64,000 nucleotides of DNA from Rubrivirga litoralis (GCF_031846415.1 NZ_JAVRHT010000009.1:37224-101223); one strand, 5' to 3'. Positions 7,980 to 16,715 are shown, numbered from the stretch's first letter. The notes: generated by a model from the sequence alone, not told the origin. Translations and numbers: made by a program.

Positions 7980-8777
7980 ATGCCGCAGAACCCGCCCGCG
8001 GGTCCCGACCGCCTCCGCGGACACGCCCAGGCCGTCGCCGCGCGTGCCCACGTCCCCTACTCCCGCGCGCCCGTCGGCGCGGCCGTCCTGTTCGAGAGCG
8101 GAGGCTGGCTCGCCGCGCCGCGCCTCGAGAACGCCTCGTTCCCGCTCACGATCTCGGCGCTCCAGGGCGCCCTCGCGCTCGCGGCCACGGCGGGCGCCGC
8201 GCCCGTCGCCGCCGCGCTCAGCCGGCCGCTCACGCGCGGCGAGCGGGCGCTGCTGGAGGACTGGACCGACGGGCCGTGGCGGCTCGCGGCCCCCGACCTC
8301 GCCGTCCGCGAGGGCGGGGCGGCGCCCGTGGTCGGCGCGGCGGTCCGCCTCACGCTCCGCCTCCCGCCCCCGCCCGATGTCGCGGGCGGGGCGGCGCTCG
8401 CGCTCGCGGCCGCCGACCGGGCGCACGTCCCGGCCTCCGACTTCGCCGTCGGCGCCGCGGTCGAGGACGGCGAGGGCCAGCTCGTGGTCGGCGCCAACGT
8501 CGAGCTCGACGGCGACTGGTCGCGCGGGCTCTGCGCCGAGCGGACGGCGCTCGTGGCCGCGCGGGCGGCCGGGCTCGGGCCAGTCCGCCGGCTCTACGTC
8601 GCGTGCGTGCGGGCGCCCGGCGGCACGCCCTGCGGCGGGTGCCGCCAGGTGATCGCCGAGCTGGCCCCGGACGCCGAGGTCGTCGTCTGGCGCGGGACCG
8701 ACCCGCCCGAGGTGACGACGCCGGCGGCCCTCCTGCCGGCCGCCTTCGGCGGCGAGCGGCTGTCCGTCGGCCAGTGA
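7980..8777 (+). CDS. cdd: Cytidine deaminase, duplicated-domain form
   Basis: This enzyme hydrolyses cytidine to uridine in pyrimidine salvage. The 265-residue protein contains two copies of the deaminase fold. The C-terminal copy (from about residue 140) keeps the zinc site: G-L-C-A-E-R-T-A-L with the proton-shuttling Glu, and T-P-C-G-G-C-R-Q-V with two Cys ligands. The N-terminal copy aligns through V-P-Y-S-R-A-P-V-G-A and E-N-A-S-F-P but has lost C-A-E and P-C-x-x-C, so it is presumably structural. The ATG is preceded by a CCCCGCCCGCCC leader. A 10-copy 8-bp tandem repeat begins 4 bases after the stop codon. Confidence 0.87.
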   Translation: MPQNPPAGPDRLRGHAQAVAARAHVPYSRAPVGAAVLFESGGWLAAPRLENASFPLTISALQGALALAATAGAAPVAAALSRPLTRGERALLEDWTDGPWRLAAPDLAVREGGAAPVVGAAVRLTLRLPPPPDVAGGAALALAAADRAHVPASDFAVGAAVEDGEGQLVVGANVELDGDWSRGLCAERTALVAARAAGLGPVRRLYVACVRAPGGTPCGGCRQVIAELAPDAEVVVWRGTDPPEVTTPAALLPAAFGGERLSVGQ

Positions 8778-8781
8778 GCCG

Positions 8782-8861
8782 GTGGATCAGTGGATCAGTG
8801 GATCAGTGGATCAGTGGATCAGTGGATCAGTGGATCAGTGGATCAGTGGATCAGTGGATCA
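8782..8861 (+). repeat. Perfect tandem repeat, GTGGATCA x 10
   Basis: Ten uninterrupted identical copies of the octamer GTGGATCA start just after the cdd stop codon. The copies carry no third-position signature, and 8 is not a multiple of 3, so the repeat is not coding. Each unit holds a GATC site. The lack of any mismatch suggests a recent or actively changing tract. Confidence 0.97.
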
Positions 8862-9172
8862 AGGTGCCCGCCCCGCCCGTGTGCAATCCGACTTGACGAA
8901 GCGCGTTGGCGTCCGCTCTGAACGGCCCGAAGCCGCCCCGCCCGCTCCAGGTAAGACGCCGCAGGGGCGGGGCGGTCCCAGTGCGCTCCGCTGGCGTAGA
9001 TCGACCGACTCGCTGACCGACTGACCCGACGACGTACCGACGCGCCGCCGCCCTGGACCTCGCCCTCGCCTACTCGCCCGTCCTCCTCGCCGCGTGCACG
9101 CTCGGCGCGGGCGCCCTCGCGTGGTGGAGCTACGGGCGGAGCACGCCGCCCGCGACCGGGTGGCGGCGCGTC
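8862..9172. other. Spacer and probable N-terminal codons of the next gene
   Basis: From 8862 to about 9013 there are only GC words and no recognisable gene. From 9017 to 9172 the frame of the downstream gene is open and reads as a plausible membrane-anchored N-terminus (from 9062: A-L-A-Y-S-P-V-L-L-A-A-C), but it has no ATG, GTG or TTG. Confidence 0.6.
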
Positions 9173-11176
9173 GTGCTCCCGGTGCTCCGGTTCACGGCCC
9201 TCTTCCTCGTCCTGCTCCTCCTGTTCGACCCCGTGTGGCGCCGCGTCACGCGGACGGGTGAGGCGCCGCTCCTGGCCGTCCTCGTCGACGACAGCGAGAG
9301 CCTCACGCTCGGAGCCGGACCGCCCGCCGACGCCGTCCGCGCGGCGCTCGACGGGCTCCCGGCCGACGCGGCGCTCCGGTTCTACCGCTTCGGCGCCGAG
9401 GCCGCGCCGGCGGGGCGGGCGCTGCCGGGCGACAGCCTCCGCTTCGCGGGCGAGCGGACCGACATCGCGGCGGCGCTCGGGCGCGTCGAAGCCGACTTTG
9501 CCGGGCGCAACCTGCGCGGCGTGGTCCTGGTGTCGGACGGGCGCGTGACCGACGGGCGGAACCCGGCCTACCTCGCCGAGCGGTTCCCGGTCCCGATCTG
9601 GACGGCCGTGGCCGGCGACAGCGTCTCGGGCCGCGACGTCCGCCTGGCGCGGGCGGTGACGAATGACGTGGCCTACGCGCGGTCGCCGCTGCCCGTCCAG
9701 GTCGGCGTCCGGGCGAGCGGGTACGCGGGGCAGACGGCGCCGGTGACGATCTCCGAGAACGGGCGCGTCCTAACGCGCGGGGCGGTCGAGTTGCCGGCGG
9801 GCGGGGCGGAAGCCGTTGTGGACCTGACCGTGACGCCGGCCGCGCCGGGCGTCCGCCGGTACACGGTGGCGGTGGGGCCGCTGGCCGGCGAGGCCACGAC
9901 GCGCAACAACACGGCCGTCGTCGAGGTCCGCGTGCTGGACGACCGGCGCCGCGTGCTCGTCGTGGCCGGCGCGCCGGACCCCGACCTCGCCGCGCTCCGC
10001 GCCGCGCTCGAGGCCGACCGCTCGCTCGACGTGACGGTCCGCACGCAGCGGGCGCCGGGCCTGTTCTACGAGGGCGCCCTCCCCGCCCGGCTGGGCGCGT
10101 TCGACCTCCTCGTCCTGGCCGGCTACCCCGGCCCCGCCGCCGACGGGCAGACGGCCGAGCGGCTGGCGGCGAGCGGGCTGCCGGTCCTGTTCGTGCTCAC
10201 GCGGCAGACGGACCTCTCGCTCCTCGCGCGGGCGTTCGGCGACGTGCTCCCGGCCGCGCCGGCGGCCGTCCGCGCCGGGTTCGCCGAAGCCGGTCTCGCG
10301 CCGACGCCGGCCGGCGAGGCCCACCCGGTCTTCGAGGGCCTGGGCGTCGACGCGTCGCGCCTCTCCGCGCTCCCGCCGGTCGCGGTCACCACGTCGCGGT
10401 GGACGCTCGCGCCGGGCGCGCGGTCGCTGGCCGGCGTCCGCCGGGGCGGGGCGGCGCTCGACGTCCCGCTCGTCGCCGTGCGCGCGGGCGCCCGGCGGTC
10501 GGCGGCCGTGCTCGGCGCCGGCACGTGGCGCTGGCGGACGCTCCCGGACGACCTGGGCGACCTCCGCGGCGCCTACGACCGGCTCCTCGACAACCTCGTC
10601 CGCTGGACGACCGCGCCCCAGGACCGCCGGCGCGTCCGGGTCCGCCCCGACCGCGCGCTCTTCGGCGAGCGCGACCGCGTGACGCTCACGGGCCAGGCGT
10701 ACGGCGAGAGCCTGGAACCGATCAGCGACGCCCGCCTCACGGTCGCCGTCCGCGCGCCGTCCGGCGACGTCCAGCGCGAGGCGATGCGGCCGGTGGGGAA
10801 CGGGCGCTACGTCGTAGACCTGGGCGTCCGCCCCGCCGGCACCTACACGTTCACGGCCGAGGCCGAGCGGGGCGGTGTAGAGCTAGGAACCGACCGCGGC
10901 TCGTTCGGCGTGGGCGCGCTCGCGGCCGAGTTCCGCGAGCCCGGCGCCGACCCCGCCTTGCTCCGCCAGGTGGCCGCGCGCTCGGGCGGGGCGGTCGTCG
11001 GGCTGGACACGCTGGGCTCGTTCGTGGCCGGCCTCCGCGAGCGGGGCGCGCTCGCCGACCGCCCGCTCGTGCGCGAGGACGAGACGCCGCTCGTCGGGCT
11101 CCCGTGGCTGCTGGCCCTGGCCGTCGCGCTGCTGACGGCGGAGTGGGTGATCCGCAAGCGGGCGGGGATGGTGTAG
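9173..11176 (+). CDS. Large membrane protein with VWA-like and glutamine-amidotransferase-like regions
   Basis: The 667 residues begin in a transmembrane helix (L-R-F-T-A-L-F-L-V-L-L-L-L-F-D-P) and end in another (L-P-W-L-L-A-L-A-V-A-L-L-T-A-E-W). In between are a VWA-like fold with V-L-V-D-D-S-E-S and V-V-L-V-S-D-G-R, two or three Ig-like beta regions, and a class-I amidotransferase-like Rossmann region (R-V-L-V-V-A-G-A ... D-L-L-V-L-A-G-Y). Related proteins in Bacteroidota are BatA-like or described as 'VWA domain-containing'; their function is not firmly known. The GTG at 9173 is only the first standard start codon: in-frame codons from 9017 encode an extra hydrophobic helix, so the true start is probably upstream. 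Confidence 0.7.
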   Translation: MLPVLRFTALFLVLLLLFDPVWRRVTRTGEAPLLAVLVDDSESLTLGAGPPADAVRAALDGLPADAALRFYRFGAEAAPAGRALPGDSLRFAGERTDIAAALGRVEADFAGRNLRGVVLVSDGRVTDGRNPAYLAERFPVPIWTAVAGDSVSGRDVRLARAVTNDVAYARSPLPVQVGVRASGYAGQTAPVTISENGRVLTRGAVELPAGGAEAVVDLTVTPAAPGVRRYTVAVGPLAGEATTRNNTAVVEVRVLDDRRRVLVVAGAPDPDLAALRAALEADRSLDVTVRTQRAPGLFYEGALPARLGAFDLLVLAGYPGPAADGQTAERLAASGLPVLFVLTRQTDLSLLARAFGDVLPAAPAAVRAGFAEAGLAPTPAGEAHPVFEGLGVDASRLSALPPVAVTTSRWTLAPGARSLAGVRRGGAALDVPLVAVRAGARRSAAVLGAGTWRWRTLPDDLGDLRGAYDRLLDNLVRWTTAPQDRRRVRVRPDRALFGERDRVTLTGQAYGESLEPISDARLTVAVRAPSGDVQREAMRPVGNGRYVVDLGVRPAGTYTFTAEAERGGVELGTDRGSFGVGALAAEFREPGADPALLRQVAARSGGAVVGLDTLGSFVAGLRERGALADRPLVREDETPLVGLPWLLALAVALLTAEWVIRKRAGMV

Positions 11177-11200
11177 CAGCGAGCAGCGAGCAGCGAGCAG
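11175..11200 (+). repeat. Tandem heptamer repeat, AGCAGCG x 3.7
   Basis: A period-7 tract begins inside the TAG stop of the preceding gene and continues for 26 bases without mismatch. Confidence 0.9.
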
Positions 11201-11550
11201 AAGCTGAACCACCCCGCCCAGGCATGGGCGGGGCGACCGACGTAGCGGCGTTGCATGCAACGCCGTCGGGCCACGGCGCACGGGCGGGGCGGTCCGCAGG
11301 CGGGGCCGCGGGCCGGCGATCACCGCCCCGCCCCCAGGGAACGGGCCGAGCTGGATTCGGAGCGACGCCACGCGTGGTGTCCGCATCGGGGGGCCGCCCC
11401 GCCCACGCCGCGGGCGGGGTGAGTGCCAGGGCGGCCGAGGCGAGGCCGGCGCCGTGGGGCGAACGCCGCGGCGGTATCCTCCGGGACGCGCTCGGCTCCC
11501 CCCGCCCCGCCCGAGGTGGACGCGCCGGCCGCCTCCCCCGCCCCGCCCGC
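11201..11550. other. 350-base spacer without a recognised gene
   Basis: The stretch contains at least six copies of the GGGCGGGGCGG word or its complement in both orientations. The last copy, in the C-rich orientation, abuts the next ATG. Open frames in it have no family signature and lack the codon bias of the neighbouring genes. Confidence 0.6.
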
Positions 11551-12666
11551 ATGCTGCCGGACACCCTCGACGAGACCGCCCGCCCGCCCGCCCAGGGCGA
11601 CCCCGTCGAGAGCGGGGCGGCCGACGTCCCCGCCGCCCCGAGCGTGTCGCTCCGGCCGTTCGCGTGGTCGGTGGCACTGAGCGCCGTCGTGTTTGGCGTG
11701 ATCGGCTACGCCACGTTCGACCCGGTCGCGTTCCGGCCGTTCCTCCGCGACGCCCGCCCCTGGCTCCTGGTCGCCGCGGTCGGCACCGTCGTGCTCCGCG
11801 TCGTGTTCGGGGCGTGGCGGCTCCGCGTGGTGTCGGACGGGCAGATCGGCCTCCGCCGGGGCGTCCGCGACCAGATCGTTTGGGACTTTTTCGCCTACGT
11901 CACGCCGTCGGCCGTGGGCGGCGGGCCGTTTCTGGCCGTGTTCATGGCGCGCGACCGGCAGCTCCCGCTGGGCGAGGCCACGTCGGTCGTCCTGTTCGCG
12001 ATGCTGGTCGACCAGGTGTGGTTCGCGCTCACCATCCCCGTGCTCCTCGTCGCCGCCGTCTGGCTCGACGTGTTCCCGCAGGCTCTGGGCACGGCGGGCA
12101 CGGCCGCCCTGCTCGCGTTCTTCGTCGGCTACCTCGCGTGGGTGGCCGTGCTGGCCTACGGGACGCTCGTCCGGCCGGACCGGATGGCGGGGTGGGTCGA
12201 GCGCCTGTTCCGGCTCCGCTGGCTCCGCCGGTTTGCGAAGCGCGCGCGCGGAGCGATGGCCGACATGCAGGCCCGGTCGCGGTCGCTCCGCTCGCGGTCC
12301 GGTGGGTTCTACGCGAAGGCGTTCGCCGTATCGCTCGTGCCCTGGATCTGCCGGTACGCGCTCGCCGTGTGCGTCATCGCAAGCGTGTACCCGGGCGTCG
12401 ATCAAGCGCTCGTGTTCGCACGCTCAGCGGCGCTCCAACTGGGCGCACTCGTCGTGCCCACGCCGGGCGGGGCGGGCGGCGTCGAGGGCCTGTACGTCCT
12501 GTTCCTGGGGCCGCCGCTCGTGCCCGCCGCGCTCGTCGCGCCGACGCTGCTCGTGTGGCGGCTCCTGAGCTTCTACGTGTTTATTGGAGCCGGCCTCGTC
12601 CTCGTCGCCCGCCACCTGGCACGGGTCGCCCCCTCCCCACCCCGCCCCGCTGGCGCCCGTACATGA
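11551..12666 (+). CDS. Lysylphosphatidylglycerol synthase TM-region / YbhN-like membrane protein
   Basis: This 371-residue integral membrane protein has about eight hydrophobic segments. The N-terminal 40 residues are polar. Family blocks: W-D-F-F-A-Y-V-T-P-S-A-V-G-G-G-P (the re-entrant T-P-x-x-x-G-G motif), a Val/Leu-rich core, and L-V-V-P-T-P-G-G-A-G-G-V-E-G near the end. Members of this UPF0104/flippase-like family are thought to move lipids or lipid-linked molecules. The ATG follows a CCCCGCCCGC leader. The stop overlaps the start of the phosphatidyltransferase gene (ATGA), which points to a joint lipid function. Confidence 0.83.
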   Translation: MLPDTLDETARPPAQGDPVESGAADVPAAPSVSLRPFAWSVALSAVVFGVIGYATFDPVAFRPFLRDARPWLLVAAVGTVVLRVVFGAWRLRVVSDGQIGLRRGVRDQIVWDFFAYVTPSAVGGGPFLAVFMARDRQLPLGEATSVVLFAMLVDQVWFALTIPVLLVAAVWLDVFPQALGTAGTAALLAFFVGYLAWVAVLAYGTLVRPDRMAGWVERLFRLRWLRRFAKRARGAMADMQARSRSLRSRSGGFYAKAFAVSLVPWICRYALAVCVIASVYPGVDQALVFARSAALQLGALVVPTPGGAGGVEGLYVLFLGPPLVPAALVAPTLLVWRLLSFYVFIGAGLVLVARHLARVAPSPPRPAGART

Positions 12667-13565
12667 CCGAGGAGACCGTCGCCGTCAAGCGGACGGGCGA
12701 GATCGAGGAGCCGACGAACCGGCTCTTTGTCCACCCGCTGAGCCGGGCGCTCGTGGCGCCGCTCGCGCGGTGGGGCGTCTCGCCGAACGCGGTCTCGCTG
12801 GCCGGGCTCGCGTTCGGGGCCGGGGCCGCCGTCGCCTACGCCCGCTACACCGAGTGGCCGTTTGTCGTGCTGGGCTTCGCGCTCATGGTCGTGTGGCACG
12901 TGCTCGACGGCGCCGACGGCCAACTCGCGCGGCTAACAGGAAAGACATCGGAGATCGGGAAGGTGCTCGACGGCCTGTGCGACCACGGCACGTTCGTGCT
13001 CGTGTACGCGAGCCTCGCCGCCGCCGCGTCGGCAACGCAGGGGTCGTGGGTGTGGCTGTGGGCCGCGGCCGCTGGCGCGAGCCACGCCGTGCAGGCGAAC
13101 GCCTACGAAGGCCAACGCTACGCCTACGACTTCTGGGTCCAAGGCAAGCAGTCGGCCCGCGTCCCGACGCCCGACGAGTACCGGGAGGAGACGCGTGGGG
13201 CCACGGGCGTGGCGTGGGCGCTCGGGCGGCTCCAGCTCCTCTACCTCCAGATCCAGTATCGGGGTGCGGCTGCGGCCGCCCCGCTCCGGCGGCGGCTCGC
13301 GGCGGCGGCAGCCGCACCGGGCGGGGCGGCGCGCGTGGCCGAGGCGTACCGGGCCACGCACCTCGCGGGCCTCCGGCGGTGGAACCTGCTGAGCTCGAAC
13401 TACCGGACGGGCGCGATCGCCGTGGCCTGCCTGCTCGGCAGCCCGGTCTACTTTTTTGCCTTCGAGGCCGTCGTCCTGAACGGCGTGTTTCTGGCCCTCC
13501 TGCAGATGCAGCGGCGGAACGACCGGGCGCTGCTCGCGCGGCTCGGCGCGGGCGGGGCGGCGTAG
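12663..13565 (+). CDS. CDP-alcohol phosphatidyltransferase family protein
   Basis: This membrane enzyme of 300 residues transfers a phosphatidyl group from CDP-diacylglycerol (or a similar donor) to an alcohol. The signature D-G-x2-A-R-x8-G-x3-D-x3-D is complete: D-G-Q-L-A-R, then eight residues, G, three residues, D-G-L-C-D, near residues 82-104. Several transmembrane segments follow. The length and late N-rich block (L-S-S-N-Y-R) resemble inositol/ether-lipid-type members, but the acceptor cannot be read from sequence. The start overlaps the upstream stop by four bases, so it is co-translated with the YbhN-like gene. Confidence 0.88.
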   Translation: MTEETVAVKRTGEIEEPTNRLFVHPLSRALVAPLARWGVSPNAVSLAGLAFGAGAAVAYARYTEWPFVVLGFALMVVWHVLDGADGQLARLTGKTSEIGKVLDGLCDHGTFVLVYASLAAAASATQGSWVWLWAAAAGASHAVQANAYEGQRYAYDFWVQGKQSARVPTPDEYREETRGATGVAWALGRLQLLYLQIQYRGAAAAAPLRRRLAAAAAAPGGAARVAEAYRATHLAGLRRWNLLSSNYRTGAIAVACLLGSPVYFFAFEAVVLNGVFLALLQMQRRNDRALLARLGAGGAA

Positions 13566-13597
13566 AGCGGGGCGGCTTGTGCGGGGCAGCCCGCGCG

Positions 13598-13780
13598 CTA
13601 CTCCCGGAACGCTGACCGCACCCGCCCCGCCCACCGGAACCCGAGTACTCGGTACGCCCAGACGTAGGGCCGCGCGTTGGACGCCGAGACCGGCGGCACG
13701 TAGTGGGCGGGGAGGCTGCGGTCGTAGAACATCTTCACGGCCTCCGCGCCGCACGGGTACAGCCCCCAAATTGCCTTCAA
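13598..13780 (-). pseudogene. Short coding fragment, possible remnant of a larger gene
   Basis: The 60-codon frame has strongly G/C-biased third positions, and its peptide looks like part of a globular protein (W-G-L-Y-P-C-G-A-E-A and H-Y-V-P-P-V-S-A-S-N), yet it begins at a TTG with no leader. No homologous sequence could be named. It lies at the edge of the polysaccharide locus, next to an asparagine-synthase relative, where decayed genes are common. It may equally be a genuine small gene. Confidence 0.35.
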
Positions 13781-14118
13781 AGCCTTGCGGCGTCGAGGTC
13801 CGCCCCGCCCGCGAGGGCGCGCACCTCCGCGAAGGCGAGGGCGCCCACGCGCGCGGGCGGTTCCGTCCGTCGACCCGCCGTCGACGCACGACGATCACGA
13901 CGATGTCGGGCGGGGCGGTCTGCGCCGGCGCGGGGACAGCGGGGGCAGAGGCCTCCGCGTTGTGCCAAGGGATTACGACGGAGACCGTAGAGACGGATGG
14001 CGGCACGCGTGCAGGGAGACCCTGAAAGAGGTCCTTCGCTGAAGAGCCGGGCGAACGGGTACGCTGTCGTCCCGTACGGGTCTCCAGAAGCGACCGCCCG
14101 TACCAGCCCCTCGTCCCT
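13781..14118. other. 338-base spacer without a recognised gene
   Basis: A few GC words are present, but no convincing reading frame. Local sequence from about 13960 to 14060 is less G/C-biased than the neighbouring genes and could hold the promoter of the gene at 14119. Confidence 0.5.
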
Positions 14119-15618
14119 GTGCTCCCTCCTCCTGCCCGCTTGTACGCGGGGCAGTTCGTCCTGGGCACCGCCCTCTCCCGCGTCCCCGAGGGGTGGGCCG
14201 AGCACACCGTCGGGCGCTGGACGCTGGCGACCGACCTCCCGGTGTGCTTCGTCCTCGACCCCGACGGCCGGACGGTCGGCGCCCTCATCGGGTTCGCGGT
14301 CACGCCAGACGGGGCCGTCCGCGACACGCCGCTCACGCTCCCTGAGCCGCCCCGCCCGGACACCGCGACGGCCGTCGAGGACGCCGTCTACGCCCACGGC
14401 GGCCGCTTCGCCTGCGTGCTCGCCGCCGACGACGGGTTCGAGCGGCTCTACCTCGACCCGGGCGGGACGCTCGCGGCCGTTTATGGGTGGGGCGGGGCGG
14501 CCTCGACGGGGACGCTCCTGGCGTGGGCGCACGGGCGGGAGTTCCGCCGCCCCGCCCCGCCCACCCCCAGCAGCGGGTTCTTCTACGCCGGGCGGACGAG
14601 CGACCCCGAGGTCCAGCGTCTCGTCCCCAACCACTACGCCGACCTCGCGACGGGCGGGGCGGTCCGCCACCACTGGCAGGAAGCGCCAGTCCCCGTCTCC
14701 AGCGACGAGACCGCCGGGCTCGTCCACGAGATCGCCGCCGGCGTTCGGCGGAACGTCGAGGCGGCGGCGTCGATCGGGCCGATCCGCATTGGGATCACGG
14801 CGGGGCGGGACTCGCGCATGATCCTGGCGTCCGCACGAGGCGTCGCCGACCGGACCTCGCTCTACACCTTCGACCACCCGGCTCAGCCCGTCGACACCGC
14901 CGCGGGCCGAGCCATCGCGCGCCGGCTCCGGCTCCCCCACCACGTCATTCCTCTCAAACCGATCGGGAGCACGCGCGAGGTCTACCTCGAACGGACGGGG
15001 TACGCCGGCAGCGCGGGCAAGGCAAAGGACTTCTACGAGGGCGTCCGCTGTCACCTCCCACCGGGCGGCACCCTCCTGGCCGGGTTCGGCGGCGAGCTCG
15101 GACGGGCGAGCCGGATGCAGCGGACCCTGACGCCGGAGACCCCAATCGACGCCGCGATGGTCCTCGACCGCTACGACGACGCCCCCCTCGCCGAGCGGGT
15201 CGAGGCGCTCGAGGCGTGGTTCGAGGGGGTCTCGTGGACGGACCCGTTCTCGTTTCTGGGCCAGGTCTACTGGGAGAACCGGATGGGGTGCTGGGCCAGC
15301 CCCCACCTCTACGGCGTCTCGCCGACCACCACCCCGCTTGTCCCGTTCATCGACCGCCGGGTCGTCGACGCGATGGCCCGGCTGCCGGTCGCGTACCGGC
15401 TCGCGAACCGCCTCGCCGACGACGTAGCCCGGGCGGGGTGGCCGGAGCTCGCGGAGATCCCGTACCAGTCTCGGCCGGGGTGGACGGGACTCGCGTACCG
15501 GGCCGCCCACGCGGTCCGGTGGCGCGTCCGACGAGCGGCGCGCTACGCTGTCGGCGCCCGCTCGCGCGCTGCGCCTCCACACTCTGACGAGAGCGCGCCG
15601 ACCGATTCGCGGGCCTAG
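14119..15618 (+). CDS. Asparagine synthase-related protein
   Basis: The 499-residue protein carries an ATP-pyrophosphatase loop G-I-T-A-G-R-D-S-R-M near residue 230 (S-G-G-x-D-S in classical asparagine synthases) and a downstream L-L-A-G-F-G-G-E-L-G block. The N-terminal third resembles a glutaminase-like domain but lacks the Met-Cys nucleophile, so ammonia-channelling glutaminase activity is unlikely. Such proteins often occur in surface-polysaccharide or peptide-modification loci; the substrate is unknown. The start is a GTG. It is divergent from the fragment at 13598 and convergent with the glycosyltransferase at 15645. Confidence 0.75.
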   Translation: MLPPPARLYAGQFVLGTALSRVPEGWAEHTVGRWTLATDLPVCFVLDPDGRTVGALIGFAVTPDGAVRDTPLTLPEPPRPDTATAVEDAVYAHGGRFACVLAADDGFERLYLDPGGTLAAVYGWGGAASTGTLLAWAHGREFRRPAPPTPSSGFFYAGRTSDPEVQRLVPNHYADLATGGAVRHHWQEAPVPVSSDETAGLVHEIAAGVRRNVEAAASIGPIRIGITAGRDSRMILASARGVADRTSLYTFDHPAQPVDTAAGRAIARRLRLPHHVIPLKPIGSTREVYLERTGYAGSAGKAKDFYEGVRCHLPPGGTLLAGFGGELGRASRMQRTLTPETPIDAAMVLDRYDDAPLAERVEALEAWFEGVSWTDPFSFLGQVYWENRMGCWASPHLYGVSPTTTPLVPFIDRRVVDAMARLPVAYRLANRLADDVARAGWPELAEIPYQSRPGWTGLAYRAAHAVRWRVRRAARYAVGARSRAAPPHSDESAPTDSRA

Positions 15619-15644
15619 ACCACCAGCGGGCTGGGCTCCGCCCG

Positions 15645-16715
15645 TCAGCGGGCGGGCGGCTCCGCGGAGTGCAATCCGATGGCACGGGGGAGAAGCCGGG
15701 CCATCCGGCGGGACGCGAGAAGGCGCGGGTCGAGTGCCGCCGCCGAGCAGAGGAGCGCCCGCAGAGCTCTGGGGTCTCGCAGGCCGTGCCTTCCCCCCTG
15801 CGCGAGCAGCGACGCCGCGGCCTCCCGACGCAGGGACTGGGCGGCCGCGGGCGGCTCGGTCTGGCGCACTCGCTGGAGCACTTCCCGGAGCAGGGGGAGC
15901 CCGACGCGAACGCCTGCAGGGTTGAGCGCGTGGTGCCCCCGGTACAGCGTGACCACGGCCGCGACCTCCTCGTCGGTGAGCGTGCGCTCCAGCCGGTCCT
16001 CTAGGAGGGGCTGCGACACGCGTAGGCTGAGCCGCAGCCCAGCCTTTCCCCGCGTCCTCACGACCGACGTCCCGTGCGTGCGGTAGTGGACGAGAGTGTC
16101 GGGGAGATTCGCAAACCGAGTCCGGTCGTGGAGCCGAGCCCACAGGTCGGTGTCCTGGGCCGTCCAGTAGCTCTCGTCGTACCCGCCGACGCCTCGGACG
16201 ACGTCGGCCCGGAACACGACGCTCGGGTGGAGGAGGCTTCCGGAGAAGAGCTGCCGGGCACGAATCGTCTCGTGGTCCTCCGCGTAGCCCTTGCTGTAAA
16301 GGTACTCGCCGCCGGGACCTATCCTGTGGAACCCGCTGCCGAGGACGCCGACCTCGGGGTGGCGTTCAAGGAAGGCGACCTGCTTTTCGAGGCGGTCCGG
16401 CATGTTCACGTCGTCGGCGTCGGCGCGGGCGACGAGCGGGGCGCGGCACGCGGCGAGCCCCCGGTTCAGCGAGGCCGCGAGCTTCCGGTTCTCCTCGTTC
16501 CGGAGCACGACGAGGCGGCCGTCCCGCGCGGCGTAGTCCGCGAGGATCGCGGCCGTCCCGTCCGTGCTCGCGTCGTCCACGACGACGATCTCGATGTCGG
16601 AGAGCGTCTGCGCGAGCACGCTGTCGAGCGCCTCAGCGAGGTACTGCTCGCCGTTGTAGACGGCCATCAGCACGCTCACGCGGGGGACGGCCTGTTCCTC
16701 TAGGGAGCGCTCCAT
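15645..16715 (-). CDS. Glycosyltransferase family 2
   Basis: The 356-residue protein has a GT-A fold: V-S-V-L-M-A-V-Y-N-G at the N-terminus, V-V-V-D-D-A-S-T-D-G-T, L-N-R-G-L and the metal-binding A-R-A-D-A-D-D-V-N (DxD) near residue 100, then Y-D-E-S-Y-W-T-A-Q-D-T-D-L-W, a usual acceptor-side motif. The C-terminal 100 residues are helical. It adds a sugar from a nucleotide donor to the surface polysaccharide; the specificity is not readable. A C-rich CCACCCCGCCCC leader precedes the ATG. Confidence 0.9.
   Translation of the reverse strand: MERSLEEQAVPRVSVLMAVYNGEQYLAEALDSVLAQTLSDIEIVVVDDASTDGTAAILADYAARDGRLVVLRNEENRKLAASLNRGLAACRAPLVARADADDVNMPDRLEKQVAFLERHPEVGVLGSGFHRIGPGGEYLYSKGYAEDHETIRARQLFSGSLLHPSVVFRADVVRGVGGYDESYWTAQDTDLWARLHDRTRFANLPDTLVHYRTHGTSVVRTRGKAGLRLSLRVSQPLLEDRLERTLTDEEVAAVVTLYRGHHALNPAGVRVGLPLLREVLQRVRQTEPPAAAQSLRREAAASLLAQGGRHGLRDPRALRALLCSAAALDPRLLASRRMARLLPRAIGLHSAEPPAR

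Noticed and set aside
8782..8861. CRISPR array
   Set aside because: The units are contiguous 8-mers without spacers, and there are no cas genes.
8782..9024. Open frame with a D-Q-W-I-S-G-S-V repeat
   Set aside because: It is only the translation of the GTGGATCA repeat plus spacer; 8 bp is not a codon multiple and no leader is present.
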